In this document: positions 19,316 through 28,806 of the stretch, in pieces
Position numbering within the stretch: position 1 is the stretch's first letter
Layout of the letters: each line of letters starts with the position of its first letter
Origin: Acholeplasmatales bacterium
GTDB lineage: Bacteria; Bacillota_I; Bacilli_A; Acholeplasmatales; JAEDCM01
Direction: 5' to 3'
DNA length: 64,000 nt
Assembly: GCA_017961685.1 (NCBI GenBank)
Contig: JAGCWW010000046.1
Coordinates: 1-64,000, forward strand
The notes under the pieces: generated by a model
Databases searched by the model: none
What the model was told of the DNA's origin: nothing
The model's input: only the letters and a program-made list of their open reading frames with translations
Made by a program: the position numbers and the translations under genes

Positions 19316-19894
19316 TTAAATATATGCTGAATATTCAACTTTGAAGTTATAAATACCAATATTATCAATTGTATTCCTAGTATCCATTGTATAGTCAGTT
19401 TGAAGATAGAAAAGATTTACACATTTATCTTTTTTTATTATATAATCTTCAAAAGTTAAACTTACATTTAATTCTTGTTTTGGAGCTAATTCAATTGCTT
19501 TCTGTGATGGACTACCTGTAGGATAATATAAATCTCCATTATATGTTTCTTCTACACTGCCACTTTCTAGTTCTAATAATGCAATTGTCTCAGTTTCAGA
19601 CTTATTATAACAAGTAAAACTAATCTTTTCTAACTTTATCTTTTTTGTTGGATAACACATAAAACTAGACCATCTATAATCAGAATGTTGACTAAGTTCA
19701 GTAGCTACTGATTTAGTTGTTTTTGAAAAGTCAATAAATTTCTCATAATAATATTGTCCTTTTTCATCATCTCCAAAGCTAAAATCTGCTGGAAAATCTT
19801 CCATAGTTCTTTTAGTTAATACTTTCTTCTTACCACATGAAGAAATAACTAAAATAGAACAAATCATCAATAAAAAAACCAATACTTTTTTCAT
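19316..19894 (-). CDS. Lipoprotein of unknown function
   Basis: 192 residues with a type II signal peptide: MKK start, hydrophobic core, lipobox VISSC with the modified Cys at about residue 20. The mature part is a beta-rich domain resembling no family I recognise (FSFGDDEKGQYYYEKFIDF, then FTCYNKSETETIALLELESG). It would be anchored to the outer face of the membrane. GGAGGG precedes the ATG. It is adjacent to nrdG but separated by that gene's own start region; no functional link seen. Confidence 0.75.
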   Translation of the reverse strand: MKKVLVFLLMICSILVISSCGKKKVLTKRTMEDFPADFSFGDDEKGQYYYEKFIDFSKTTKSVATELSQHSDYRWSSFMCYPTKKIKLEKISFTCYNKSETETIALLELESGSVEETYNGDLYYPTGSPSQKAIELAPKQELNVSLTFEDYIIKKDKCVNLFYLQTDYTMDTRNTIDNIGIYNFKVEYSAYI

Positions 19895-19931
19895 ACTTAT
19901 ATCCCTCCAAAATTAATTATATCATAAATAC

Positions 19932-19960
19932 AAAAATAATAGGAGAACTAATCTCCTATT
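19932..19960 (-). terminator. Terminator of nrdDG
   Basis: AATAGGAGA and TCTCCTATT pair around the nrdG stop codon, followed by ATTTTTGT on the minus strand. Confidence 0.75.
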
Positions 19961-20471
19961 TATCTGTATCGTCTACTTCAAGTAAAACAATTTTATTTTG
20001 TTTTCTAGTTTCGTTTAAATCAATAACTCTTTGATTTTTAGAGCCTCTAAAGTTTAATAACAATGATTTCTCTTCTAAAATGAATGGTCCATCTATTAAG
20101 ACATCTACTAAATCTAGAAATTCTTTTACTTCAGGCATATTTAGGAGTTCTTCATATAAGAAGCCTGTATAAGCCCAAATGTTTAAACCTCTGTTTTTAG
20201 CCCATTTAGCAATCTCTGCGCATGGTTTAGGTTGATAGAATGGATCTCCCCCACTGAATGTGATACCATCAAGTAGTCCATTACTTTCAATTTTCTTTTC
20301 GATATCAGTTATATCCATTAAAGTTCCAGCATCCATAGCCCATGTTTCAGGATTATGGCATCCTTTACAATGGTGAAGGCATCCTTGTGTAAATATTACA
20401 AATCTAAATCCTTTACCATCAACAATTGAATCATCAGTTAATCCAGCGATTCTAATTTTATTCGACTCCAT
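19956..20471 (-). CDS. nrdG: Anaerobic ribonucleotide reductase activating protein
   Basis: A 171-residue radical-SAM enzyme that uses a 4Fe-4S cluster and SAM to create the glycyl radical on NrdD. The cluster motif CLHHCKGC lies at about residues 31-38 (CxxxCxxC), with GGDPFYQP further on. It overlaps nrdD by 14 nt, so the two are translationally coupled. Confidence 0.96.
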   Translation of the reverse strand: MESNKIRIAGLTDDSIVDGKGFRFVIFTQGCLHHCKGCHNPETWAMDAGTLMDITDIEKKIESNGLLDGITFSGGDPFYQPKPCAEIAKWAKNRGLNIWAYTGFLYEELLNMPEVKEFLDLVDVLIDGPFILEEKSLLLNFRGSKNQRVIDLNETRKQNKIVLLEVDDTDK

Positions 20472-22767
20472 GTTTAACTCTATCTTCTACTTCTTTACGC
20501 TTAGCATTATTGAAACGATCAAGAGTTCCAACTAGATAACCTGTGATTCTTCTAATACGTTCAAATTTAACGTCATCTTCATTTCTTCCGCATCCAGGAC
20601 ATACATCATTGATTACACCTGAATATCCGCATTCTGGGTCTCTATCAAGTGGATGGTTAATTGAACCATAACCAATTCCACATTCTTTCATGTGTCTTAC
20701 GATCTTTTCAAATGCTTCTAAGTTCTTAGTTGGAGAACCATCAAGTTCTACATAACTAATATGTCCAGCATTTGTTAGTGGATGGTATTTAGATTCAATA
20801 CTAATCTTATTGAACGCTGAAATATGATAATATACAGGAACATGGAAGCTGTTTGTATAGTAATCTTTATCAGTTATACCTGGTAAGATACCATATCTTT
20901 CTTTATCAAGTTTAACGAATCTTCCTGATAAGCCTTCAGCTGGTGTAGCAAGTAATGAGAAGTTTAGACCAGTTCTTTGACTTTCAAGGTCAAGACGTTT
21001 TCTCATGTAAGAAACGATTTCTAAGCCAAGCTTTTGAGCTTCTTCAGATTCACCATGATGTTTACCGATTAAAGCGATTAAACATTCAGCAAGTCCAATG
21101 AAACCACATGATAAAGTACCATGCTTAATAACTTCAGCAACTGAATCATCTCTACCTAATTTTTCAGAGTCTAGCCATACACCTTGACCCATTAAGAATG
21201 GGAAGTTGTATACTTTCTTAGATTGTTGAATTCTAAATCTTGCAAGTAATTGATCAATAACTAATTGCATCTTTTCATCTAACATCATGTAGAATTTCTT
21301 TATATCATGATTTGCTTCAATAGCAATTCTAGGTAAGTTAATAGATGTGAAACTTAAGTTACCTCTACCTGTAACGATTTCTCTAGATGGATCATATACG
21401 TTACCAATAACTCTTGTACGGCATCCCATGTAAGCAACTTCTGTTTTATAATCACCCTTCTTATAGTATTGGATGTTATATGGAGCATCTATAAATGAGA
21501 AGTTAGGGAATAAACGTTTAGCTGATACTCTACAAGCTAATTTGAAGATATCATAGTTTGGATCTCCTGGATTGTAGTCTACGCCTTCTTTAATCTTTAA
21601 GATTTGAATTGGGAAGATTGGAGTTTCTCCATTACCTAAACCAGCTTCAGTAGCTAGTAGTAATTGTTTCATAACCATTCTACCTTCACTTGATGTATCT
21701 GTACCATAGTTAATTGATGAAAAAGGAACTTGAGCACCTGCTCTTGAATGCATTGTATTAAGGTTATGAATTAAAGCTTCCATTGCTTGATATGTTTGCT
21801 TTTCTGTTTCTTTATAAGCTTCACGCTTTGCAAAGCTTTGAGCAACAGCGATTTGTTCAGCATCAATAATATCAGCAAGGTAAGATGCTTCAATTTCTTT
21901 ATAACCGTTATTATCATCAATAATTGGCCATACTTTATCGTTTTCCATTATTTTATTATAAATGTTTTTAGCTGCTTCATCAGCATTTTCAACACCGAAG
22001 ATTGATAATACTTTACCCATGTTTGAAACATACATTTTTCTATATGTCTTCATAACACCTGGAGCAATACCATAGTCGAAGTTAGGAATACTTTGACCAC
22101 CGTGTTGATCGTTTTGGTTAGCTTGAATAGCAATACAAGCTAGTGATGCATAAGATAATACACTATTTGGTTCTCTTAAGAAGCCATGTCCTGTAGAGAA
22201 TCCACCTTTAAATAATTCTAAGATATCGATTTGGCAGCAAGTAAGTGTTAGAGTTAAGAAATCTAAGTCATGAATATGAATATCTCCAACTCTATGAGCT
22301 TTAGCATGTTCTGGAAGTAAAACTTGATTTAGATAAAATTCCTTAGCTCCTTCTGAACCATACTTAAGCATTGTACCCATGGCTGTATCACCATCGATAT
22401 TTGCATTTTCTCTTTTAATATCATTTTCGAATGCAGACTTAAATGTAATATCATAATAAGTCTTCATAAGTCTTGTATTTCTTTCTCTTACTTTACTTCT
22501 TTCAGATCTATAAAGAATATAAGACTTTGCAACATCAGTTAAACCTGAGTTCATTAATACGCGTTCAACTTCATCTTGAACCATTTCTACTGTTGGACTC
22601 TTAATGTTTTTTCCATCAAAAGTAGCGCAAACTTTGGCAGCTAAATCTTCTGCTTTTTGGAAATCAGATAAACCACAAGAGTTCATAGCTTTAAAGATGG
22701 CACTGGCGATTTTAGTTTCATTAAATGGAACTGTTCTACCATCTCTTTTAATAATTTCTGAAACCAT
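20458..22767 (-). CDS. nrdD: Anaerobic (class III) ribonucleoside-triphosphate reductase
   Basis: A 769-residue glycyl-radical enzyme producing deoxynucleotides without oxygen. An ATP-cone allosteric domain (IIKRDGRTVPFNETKIASAI) fills residues 1-95; the barrel follows, with the active-site Cys region SCGFIGLAECL near 550; the C-terminus has the zinc motif (CGYSG, VCPGCGR) and the glycyl-radical loop RRITGYLVGTLDRFN. Length is normal. AAGGAG precedes the ATG. Promoter at 22827-22856 and a cluster of DnaA-box-like sites further upstream. Shows an anaerobic or facultative lifestyle. Confidence 0.97.
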   Translation of the reverse strand: MVSEIIKRDGRTVPFNETKIASAIFKAMNSCGLSDFQKAEDLAAKVCATFDGKNIKSPTVEMVQDEVERVLMNSGLTDVAKSYILYRSERSKVRERNTRLMKTYYDITFKSAFENDIKRENANIDGDTAMGTMLKYGSEGAKEFYLNQVLLPEHAKAHRVGDIHIHDLDFLTLTLTCCQIDILELFKGGFSTGHGFLREPNSVLSYASLACIAIQANQNDQHGGQSIPNFDYGIAPGVMKTYRKMYVSNMGKVLSIFGVENADEAAKNIYNKIMENDKVWPIIDDNNGYKEIEASYLADIIDAEQIAVAQSFAKREAYKETEKQTYQAMEALIHNLNTMHSRAGAQVPFSSINYGTDTSSEGRMVMKQLLLATEAGLGNGETPIFPIQILKIKEGVDYNPGDPNYDIFKLACRVSAKRLFPNFSFIDAPYNIQYYKKGDYKTEVAYMGCRTRVIGNVYDPSREIVTGRGNLSFTSINLPRIAIEANHDIKKFYMMLDEKMQLVIDQLLARFRIQQSKKVYNFPFLMGQGVWLDSEKLGRDDSVAEVIKHGTLSCGFIGLAECLIALIGKHHGESEEAQKLGLEIVSYMRKRLDLESQRTGLNFSLLATPAEGLSGRFVKLDKERYGILPGITDKDYYTNSFHVPVYYHISAFNKISIESKYHPLTNAGHISYVELDGSPTKNLEAFEKIVRHMKECGIGYGSINHPLDRDPECGYSGVINDVCPGCGRNEDDVKFERIRRITGYLVGTLDRFNNAKRKEVEDRVKHGVE

Positions 22768-22826
22768 TATTTTTCTCTCCTTTAATTATTCATTTATTCA
22801 TTTTATTCTAAGCGAAATGTAATAAC

Positions 22827-22856
22827 ATTATATATTAGATTTAGTTTTCTTGTCAA
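22827..22856 (-). promoter_or_regulatory. Promoter of nrdDG
   Basis: Minus-strand TTGACA, an 18-nt spacer, TATAAT, about 60 nt before the nrdD start codon. Confidence 0.75.
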
Positions 22857-22880
22857 ATTGGCAAATAGTTTATAAAACTA

Positions 22881-22957
22881 TGTGGAAAACTATTGTTTTA
22901 TCGCACAATATAGCGATATTTCTTAAAATGTGGAAAAGTGGATAAGTTTGTGGACAA
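22881..22957. promoter_or_regulatory. Cluster of four DnaA-box-like sites upstream of nrdDG
   Basis: Four same-direction 9-mers: TGTGGAAAA at 22881 and 22929, AGTGGATAA at 22937, TGTGGACAA at 22949. Their complements TTTTCCACA, TTATCCACT and TTGTCCACA each differ by one base from TTATCCACA. They lie 25-100 bp upstream of the nrdDG -35. A partial NrdR-type core CAATATAG sits at 22906-22913, between them. The rest of 22768-23053 is AT-rich and holds no gene. Confidence 0.5.
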
Positions 22958-23053
22958 TAATATATTTTGCGTTAATAAAAGGTTTTCCGCTAAAGAAAAA
23001 AAATAAAAATTTTTAAAAAATATTTTTGTTAAAAAAATGAGTGAAAATGACAT

Positions 23054-23082
23054 AAAAAAGCAGTGAAAACGACTTTCACTGC
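23054..23082 (-). terminator. Terminator of the deoC-deoD operon
   Basis: GCAGTGAAA and TTTCACTGC stem followed by TTTTTTATG on the minus strand. Confidence 0.85.
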
Positions 23083-23150
23083 TTAAAAACCTTATATATA
23101 GCCATAATCTATTATAACTACTATTTTTTTGAGTTTACTTTCATTATTTT

Positions 23151-23867
23151 TTAACATCTAATTGCTACTTCTAAAGCCAATATCATCATTTCATTTAATG
23201 AGTTTTGTCTTTCCAAACTTGACATCTCTTCATTAGTCTCTAATGAGTTACTAACTGTTAGAATTGTAGCTGCTTTTTTGTTTAGAGACATTGCATTAGC
23301 ATATAATGCAAATGTTTCCATTTCAACTGCCTTACAACCAAAGTTATCTCTAACTTCTTTATAATAATCTGGTCTTAAACTATAGAATACATCTGATGAA
23401 TGAATTCTACATTCATTAACATCTATTTCTAATTCCTTACCTACTTCTTTTATTAAATCATTAAGTTCAGTTGAACCTGCAAGAATATTACTATCAGATA
23501 AACCCATAGCAGATGCGAAGGTAGATTCACTATAAGCATCCTTAGCAAGTAATACATCAAATAAGTTTAAATCCTTTGAATAAGCACCTGCTGTACCTAT
23601 TCTAATAATTGTTTTAACATCAAAAAATTTAAATAATTCATATGAGTAAATACCCATAGAAGGCATACCCATTCCTGAACCCATTACAGTTATTCTCTTC
23701 CCCTTATAATAACCTGTAAAGCCAAGCATATTTCTTGCTTGATTAACTTTAATTACATCTGATAAGTATGTATCTGCTATGTATTTTGCTCTAAGTGGAT
23801 CACCCGGCATTAATACAGTATCAGCAATCATACTCTTGCTTTTCGCATCAATGTGTACAGTAGCCAT
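23151..23867 (-). CDS. deoD: Purine-nucleoside phosphorylase (DeoD type)
   Basis: A 238-residue hexameric-type enzyme that splits purine (deoxy)nucleosides with phosphate into base and (deoxy)ribose-1-phosphate. Seen: MPGDPLRAKYIA near 21 (phosphate site), GSGMGMPS near 65, RIGTAGAY near 92, VEMETFALYA near 180. It lies 12 nt after deoC in a deoxynucleoside-catabolism operon. Confidence 0.96.
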   Translation of the reverse strand: MATVHIDAKSKSMIADTVLMPGDPLRAKYIADTYLSDVIKVNQARNMLGFTGYYKGKRITVMGSGMGMPSMGIYSYELFKFFDVKTIIRIGTAGAYSKDLNLFDVLLAKDAYSESTFASAMGLSDSNILAGSTELNDLIKEVGKELEIDVNECRIHSSDVFYSLRPDYYKEVRDNFGCKAVEMETFALYANAMSLNKKAATILTVSNSLETNEEMSSLERQNSLNEMMILALEVAIRC

Positions 23868-23879
23868 AATTATTCCTCC

Positions 23880-24512
23880 CTATAATAAATTTTTACCGTT
23901 ACTAGTGCCAATTCTTGTTGCACCAGCTTCTATCATTTTTTCAAAATCTTCTTTTGTTTTTATACCGCCACTAGCTTTAATGTCAAAATTACCAACTACT
24001 TCTTTTATTAATTTAACATTTTCTACTGTTGCTCCAGCGGTACCGAAGCCTGTAGATGTTTTAACAAAATTTGCATTAGCTTTTTTAACACAAAGACTAA
24101 CTTCCTTAATTTCTTCAGCTGTTAAATAACATGTTTCAATAATTACTTTTAAAGTATGATCTTTAATAGCCTCTTTTATTTCTTTTATTTCTCTATAAAT
24201 ATAATCAAAATCACCATCTTTAGCTTTTGATATATTTATTACCATATCTATTTCATCTGCACCATTATTTATAGCATCAACTGCCTCAAAAACTTTTGTT
24301 TTAGTAGTGTTTGCACCTAGAGGAAAACCAATAACAGTACAAACTAAAACATCACTATTTTTTAAGCATTCTTTAGCATAACTAACATAACAAGGATTTA
24401 CGCAAACACTTTTGAAATCAAATTCTTTTGCTTCTTCGCATAAATAATATATATCTTGTTCTTTAGCGTAAGCTTTTAGAAGCGTATGATCAATATATTT
24501 GCTTTTTTTCAT
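23880..24512 (-). CDS. deoC: Deoxyribose-phosphate aldolase
   Basis: A 210-residue class I aldolase cleaving 2-deoxyribose-5-phosphate to glyceraldehyde-3-phosphate and acetaldehyde. YIDHTLLKAYA opens the barrel; the Schiff-base Lys is in FVKTSTGFG near residue 146; the second active-site Lys is in KASGGIK near 174. It stands between an unknown gene (9-nt gap) and deoD. Confidence 0.96.
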   Translation of the reverse strand: MKKSKYIDHTLLKAYAKEQDIYYLCEEAKEFDFKSVCVNPCYVSYAKECLKNSDVLVCTVIGFPLGANTTKTKVFEAVDAINNGADEIDMVINISKAKDGDFDYIYREIKEIKEAIKDHTLKVIIETCYLTAEEIKEVSLCVKKANANFVKTSTGFGTAGATVENVKLIKEVVGNFDIKASGGIKTKEDFEKMIEAGATRIGTSNGKNLL

Positions 24513-24521
24513 ATTATCCTC

Positions 24522-25379
24522 CTAATCAATTAAAGCTGTTTGGCTAACAACCAAGAACTTCTTTAATACCATTGTAAATTTAGCCTTTTTAATAGCCTTT
24601 TGACATTTTGTAATCTTCTTTTCAGATACTACTTTAGTACCTGGTAAAAAGCTTTGAAGATTATCAATATATTTTTTAAGTTGGCTTACAAATTCTTTGG
24701 CAAGAATTATTCTATTTTCGTTTTCTCCCTTATAGTAGATATAATCAATAAATGGCGGAATTAAGATATTTGTCATTCCATCCCATTCTATTGTAGCACT
24801 AACATTTCCGCTGATTTCATCTACATAATAAAGTAGTTTAGGAACAGTTATTCCAATATTTGAATAATGCTTTATAGCGTGTATGTATTCATTTTCATAA
24901 GTTAAAAAATCAGTTAATTTCATCTTATCAACTTTATAGAATTTAACGAATTCTTCATTATTCTTTTCCATATACGCTTTCTTTAAAGTCGAATAAGCAT
25001 ACATTACATCATCCTTCTTAAATGGTAAGACATCATCAAAGCATTCACAGTAGATTGCTAGATTAAATTGTTTTATTAATAAAGTAATCTTATCAATAAA
25101 AAGACTAACCTTATAATCTGGATATGTAAAAGGTAATTCAATATGCATGTTAATGTTTTTATATTGAGCATTAAGCAAATGAATGTTTGGAATAATAGAT
25201 TTAGCTTTAATAAAAATTTTAGCATCAAAAATGATGTTATTATCGTGATAGTTTAAAACAACATCATTATCATCTATTACTTCAAAACTAAATCCAGGTA
25301 TGGTTAGTGCCATATCAATAAAATCTTTTGGCATGATTGATTTAGTTCTATCAAGTAAGAAATACATTTTAAAAATCAT
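24522..25379 (-). CDS. Unknown protein, first gene of the deoC-deoD operon
   Basis: 285 residues with no recognised domain, signal peptide or membrane segment. It is rich in aromatic and hydrophobic beta-strand-like stretches (HDNNIIFDAKIFIKAKSII) in the N-terminal half, helical and basic toward the end (KKAKFTMVLKKFLVV). The ATG at 25379 is chosen because AGAGGTG lies 6 nt before it; the in-frame GTG at 25388 is inside that site. The 9-nt gap to deoC implies cotranscription, hinting at a link with deoxynucleoside use, but nothing in the sequence proves it. Confidence 0.7.
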   Translation of the reverse strand: MIFKMYFLLDRTKSIMPKDFIDMALTIPGFSFEVIDDNDVVLNYHDNNIIFDAKIFIKAKSIIPNIHLLNAQYKNINMHIELPFTYPDYKVSLFIDKITLLIKQFNLAIYCECFDDVLPFKKDDVMYAYSTLKKAYMEKNNEEFVKFYKVDKMKLTDFLTYENEYIHAIKHYSNIGITVPKLLYYVDEISGNVSATIEWDGMTNILIPPFIDYIYYKGENENRIILAKEFVSQLKKYIDNLQSFLPGTKVVSEKKITKCQKAIKKAKFTMVLKKFLVVSQTALID

Positions 25380-25451
25380 ATCGAACACCTCTAAATATAT
25401 TTTACCACACTAAAGTAAAATATTAAACTTATAAAATATAAATATTTTAGT

Positions 25452-25484
25452 AAAAGAAAAATGCCAGTAGAAATCTACTAGCAT
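25452..25484 (-). terminator. Terminator of ileS
   Basis: ATGCTAGTAGA and TCTACTGGCAT pair with one mismatch-rich position and are followed by TTTTTCTTTTAC-like sequence on the minus strand. Confidence 0.8.
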
Positions 25485-25490
25485 TTTTTC

Positions 25491-28202
25491 TTATTTTCTA
25501 ATTAAATCAACAATCTTTCTACATCTTGGACATAATTCGCCACTATCAATTGATGGAACGATTTGCCAACATCTACTACAAGTAAATCCTTGTGCAGGAG
25601 TTACTTCAATTTTAACTTCATCAGCAACATCCTTTAATTCAAATTGACTTACAATACACATTTGTCCAATGTTAGAATCTAGTTTATCTAATAATTCTTT
25701 AATTTCTTTTGTTGGAGTAATAGTAAGTTTAGCATTGAATGACTTACCAATTACTTTTTCATTTCTAGCATCTTCTAGTGCTTTTAGAATATCGTTTCTA
25801 AATTCTAGGAACTTATCAAAGTTATTCTTAAGTCCATCATAAGCACTATAATCTTTAGCCTCAGGCATAACATCTAGGTATGCATCTTTTTCTTTTCCAA
25901 ATGGCAATTCATCATAAGCTTCAGTAGCTGTATGAGGAATGATTGGAGTTAATAATAAGATTAAAGTCTTTGCTGTATTGTATAATACAGTTTGAACTCC
26001 ACGTCTAGCAGCTGAATCGCACTTTTCGATATATAGAATATCTTTTGTAAAGTCTAGATAGAATGGAGAAAGTAATGTAGCAATATATGCATTAACTAAT
26101 CTATAAACTTCATTGAATTCATATGCTTCATATGCTGCAACTACATCTTTAACTAAATCATTTAATTTAATCATCATGTATTTATCAACATTATTTAAAT
26201 CTTCAAACTTAGTTAATTTATCTAAATCAGAAATATTAGCAAGTAAGAACTTGAATGTATTTCTAATCTTTCTATAAACTTCTGAAACTTGTTTAATGAT
26301 ATCATCACTTATTCTTTGGTCAGCTGTATATTCACAACTTGCAACCCACATACGAAGAATATCTGCACCATATTGGTTAACTACCTTTTGTGGATCAATA
26401 GTATTTCCTAGTGATTTACTCATCTTTCTTCCTAGACCATCAAGAGTGAATCCGTGTGATAAAACGGCTTTATATGGTGCTTTTCCTGTAGTAGCAACAC
26501 CAACAATAAGACTAGAGTTAAACCAACCTCTATATTGGTCAGAACCTTCAAGATATAAATCTGCAGGGTATGGAAGATTATAATGTTTTAATACTGCTTG
26601 GCTAGATGAACCTGAGTCAAACCATACATCCATGATGTCTGTTTCTTTTGTGAAAACTCCATTAGGTGAATGGCTATTTGTATAACCTTCAGGAAGTAAT
26701 TCTTTAGCAGTTTTCATAAACCAAATATCTGATCCATATTGTTCAAATAAATCAGCAATATGATCAAATACTTTCTTTTCTACAACTGCCTCACCATCTT
26801 CACAGTAGAAAATAGGAATAGGTACTCCCCATACTCTTTGACGTGAGATACACCAATCTTTTCTATCTTTAATCATATTAGAAATTCTTAACTCTCCCCA
26901 CTTTGGAATCCAGTTTGCATTCTTAATTTCAGAAAGTAGAGTTTCTTTTAATTTATCAATTGATGCGAACCATTGGCTAGTTGCTCTAAAGATTACTGGC
27001 TTTTTAGTACGCCAATCATGTGGGTAACTATGTGTTATAGGTTTAAGTTTAAGTAGAGATCCACAAGCCTTTAAATCTTCAATGATTGGATCTTCACTTG
27101 CATCATAGAATAGTCCAGCATATTTACCAGCTTCTTCTGTTTGATAACCTTTATCGTTAACACATACTAAAATATCAAGTCCATATTCTTTACCTGCGAT
27201 AAAGTCTTCTTCACCATAACCTGGAGCGATATGTACGAAACCAGAACCATCTGTTGTTGTTACATAGTCAGCATTAATAGTTGGGCTAACTCTATCATAT
27301 AATGGATGTTTATATTTTAAATTTGTTAAATCTTTACCAAATTTTCTATCTAAGATTTTTACATCTTCTAATTCTAATTCTTTGCTTAATGAACTTAATA
27401 ATTCTTCTGCGCAAATCATCTTACCCTTATTTGAATCAAATAATACATATTCAATTAGTGGTCCAGCACAAACTGCAAGGTTACCTGGAAGTGTCCAAGG
27501 TGTAGTTGTCCAAACTAGGAAGCTTGCATCTTTATAATCACCTTCACCATTAACGATAGGGAATTTGAAATAGATAGATTTTGAAGTAATATCTTGGTAT
27601 TCAATTTCAGCTTCAGCTAATGCTGATTCACTAGATGGTGACCAGTAAACTGGTTTTAAGCCTTTAAAGATAAGTCCATCTAAAGCCATTTTCTCGAATA
27701 CTCTAATTTGTTCAGCTTCAAAGTAGTGTTGAAGTGTAATATATGGATCATCGAAATTACCAAGTACACCTAAACGCTTAAAGTTTTCTTTTTGCTTAGC
27801 AACTTGTTGATATGCATATTCTTCACACTTTTTTCTAAAATCAGCTACACTTATTTCTTTTCTATTTACTCCAGATTTAGTAATAGCAACTTCAATAGGA
27901 AGTCCGTGTGTATCCCAACCTGGAACATATGGAGTATAGAAACCTTTCATAGTTTTATATCTTAGAACAAAGTCCTTTAAGATTTTATTTAGTGCATGAC
28001 CAATATGAATATTTCCATTTGCATATGGAGGTCCATCATGCAATACGAAGAATGGATGTCCTTCGTTTTTCTTTAGAACTTCTTCATATAAGTTCATGTC
28101 ATACCATTTCTTTTGGAATAATGGTTCTCTTACACCTAAATTTCCACGCATTTCAAATGCTGTTTTAGGCATAGCTAATGTGTCTTTGTAATCAATAGCC
28201 AT
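25491..28202 (-). CDS. ileS: Isoleucyl-tRNA synthetase
   Basis: A 903-residue class I synthetase charging tRNA-Ile, with an editing domain against valine. HIGH signature PPYANGNIHIGHALNK near residue 57, CP1 editing domain roughly 190-390 (WTTTPWTLPGN), KMSKS motif GRKMSKSLGN near 590, C-terminal zinc finger CSRCW and CPRC. The start at 28202 (MAIDYKDTL) has AAGGAG upstream; the frame stays open 12 further codons into the leader. Controlled by an Ile-specific T-box. Confidence 0.97.
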   Translation of the reverse strand: MAIDYKDTLAMPKTAFEMRGNLGVREPLFQKKWYDMNLYEEVLKKNEGHPFFVLHDGPPYANGNIHIGHALNKILKDFVLRYKTMKGFYTPYVPGWDTHGLPIEVAITKSGVNRKEISVADFRKKCEEYAYQQVAKQKENFKRLGVLGNFDDPYITLQHYFEAEQIRVFEKMALDGLIFKGLKPVYWSPSSESALAEAEIEYQDITSKSIYFKFPIVNGEGDYKDASFLVWTTTPWTLPGNLAVCAGPLIEYVLFDSNKGKMICAEELLSSLSKELELEDVKILDRKFGKDLTNLKYKHPLYDRVSPTINADYVTTTDGSGFVHIAPGYGEEDFIAGKEYGLDILVCVNDKGYQTEEAGKYAGLFYDASEDPIIEDLKACGSLLKLKPITHSYPHDWRTKKPVIFRATSQWFASIDKLKETLLSEIKNANWIPKWGELRISNMIKDRKDWCISRQRVWGVPIPIFYCEDGEAVVEKKVFDHIADLFEQYGSDIWFMKTAKELLPEGYTNSHSPNGVFTKETDIMDVWFDSGSSSQAVLKHYNLPYPADLYLEGSDQYRGWFNSSLIVGVATTGKAPYKAVLSHGFTLDGLGRKMSKSLGNTIDPQKVVNQYGADILRMWVASCEYTADQRISDDIIKQVSEVYRKIRNTFKFLLANISDLDKLTKFEDLNNVDKYMMIKLNDLVKDVVAAYEAYEFNEVYRLVNAYIATLLSPFYLDFTKDILYIEKCDSAARRGVQTVLYNTAKTLILLLTPIIPHTATEAYDELPFGKEKDAYLDVMPEAKDYSAYDGLKNNFDKFLEFRNDILKALEDARNEKVIGKSFNAKLTITPTKEIKELLDKLDSNIGQMCIVSQFELKDVADEVKIEVTPAQGFTCSRCWQIVPSIDSGELCPRCRKIVDLIRK

Positions 28203-28215
28203 AATATTAACTCCT

Positions 28216-28440
28216 TTCAAAAATAAAAAAGCATCCATCTAAGGACGCTTTAATTAACGTGGTACCACCTTAGTTCTAGAGATACTCTAGCACTTAAACT
28301 CTTAACGCGAGTAACGGTTTAAACTACTTAATTCATTTAAACACTCCAAGATGATATTCTAATAAATAAGTGATGCTTAATTTCCACCAACATAAGCTCT
28401 CTATAATATTATATATTAGAACGTGTTCTTTTCATCATTT
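28216..28440 (-). promoter_or_regulatory. T-box riboswitch of ileS (specifier ATC)
   Basis: The minus-strand leader has Stem I elements (AG-box region, GTTGGTGG), the likely specifier ATC in GAATATCATCTTGG, the conserved T-box AAGGTGGTACCACG at about 28258-28272, and a terminator hairpin AGCGTCC / GGATGCT followed by TTTTTT (28222-28255). Uncharged tRNA-Ile should pair with the T-box and stabilise the antiterminator, raising ileS expression when isoleucine is short. Confidence 0.93.
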
Positions 28441-28455
28441 TAATATTCCTAATGT

Positions 28456-28464
28456 ATTATATCA
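28456..28464 (-). promoter_or_regulatory. Extended -10 promoter of the ileS T-box leader
   Basis: Minus-strand TGATATAAT just upstream of the leader; the -35 is weak. Confidence 0.5.
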
Positions 28465-28487
28465 TAATTTAAAATAAATTAAAGTAT

Positions 28488-28805
28488 TTATTTAAAATTC
28501 TTTAAAAATTCATTAAGTGATCCATCTAAAAACTCTTCTTTTCTTGCGAATAAGAAGGCATTATCATTTAATTGTTTAGCTACTCCGTCCAAAGAATAAA
28601 TAACACCAGATAGGAAAGCAATAATTTTATTAGCCTCATCGATATCTAATTCACCGAAGCCTAAGCATAGAGGAATACCTTTAATTAAACTATCAGCTAA
28701 GTTAGTTGCTTCATTAGGGTCAACTAAATTTTTCATAATCATTTTCTTTGCTGCTGGTGTATTATCAACAGGTGTTACTTCTTTTTTCTTTCCGAATAAT
28801 CCCAT
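28488..28805 (-). CDS. sepF: Cell division protein SepF
   Basis: A 105-residue FtsZ-binding protein that anchors and organises the Z ring. The N-terminus MGLFGKKK is a short amphipathic membrane-targeting stretch; the core ATNLADSLIKGIPLCLGF and DIDEANKIIAFLSGVIYSL matches the SepF fold; the C-terminus has the family FLFA strand. The start at 28805 uses AAGGAG. It follows yggS directly, as ylmE-sepF in Bacillus. Confidence 0.92.
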   Translation of the reverse strand: MGLFGKKKEVTPVDNTPAAKKMIMKNLVDPNEATNLADSLIKGIPLCLGFGELDIDEANKIIAFLSGVIYSLDGVAKQLNDNAFLFARKEEFLDGSLNEFLKNFK

Positions 28806-28806
28806 A

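Noticed and set aside
22900..22925. Complete NrdR box pair
   Set aside because: Only one core (CAATATAG) fits, with poor flanks, and no second box at the usual spacing of about three helical turns.
22768..23053. Chromosome replication origin
   Set aside because: The DnaA-box-like cluster is AT rich, but there is no dnaA, dnaN or gyrase gene nearby and the sites lie upstream of a promoter, so regulation is the simpler reading.
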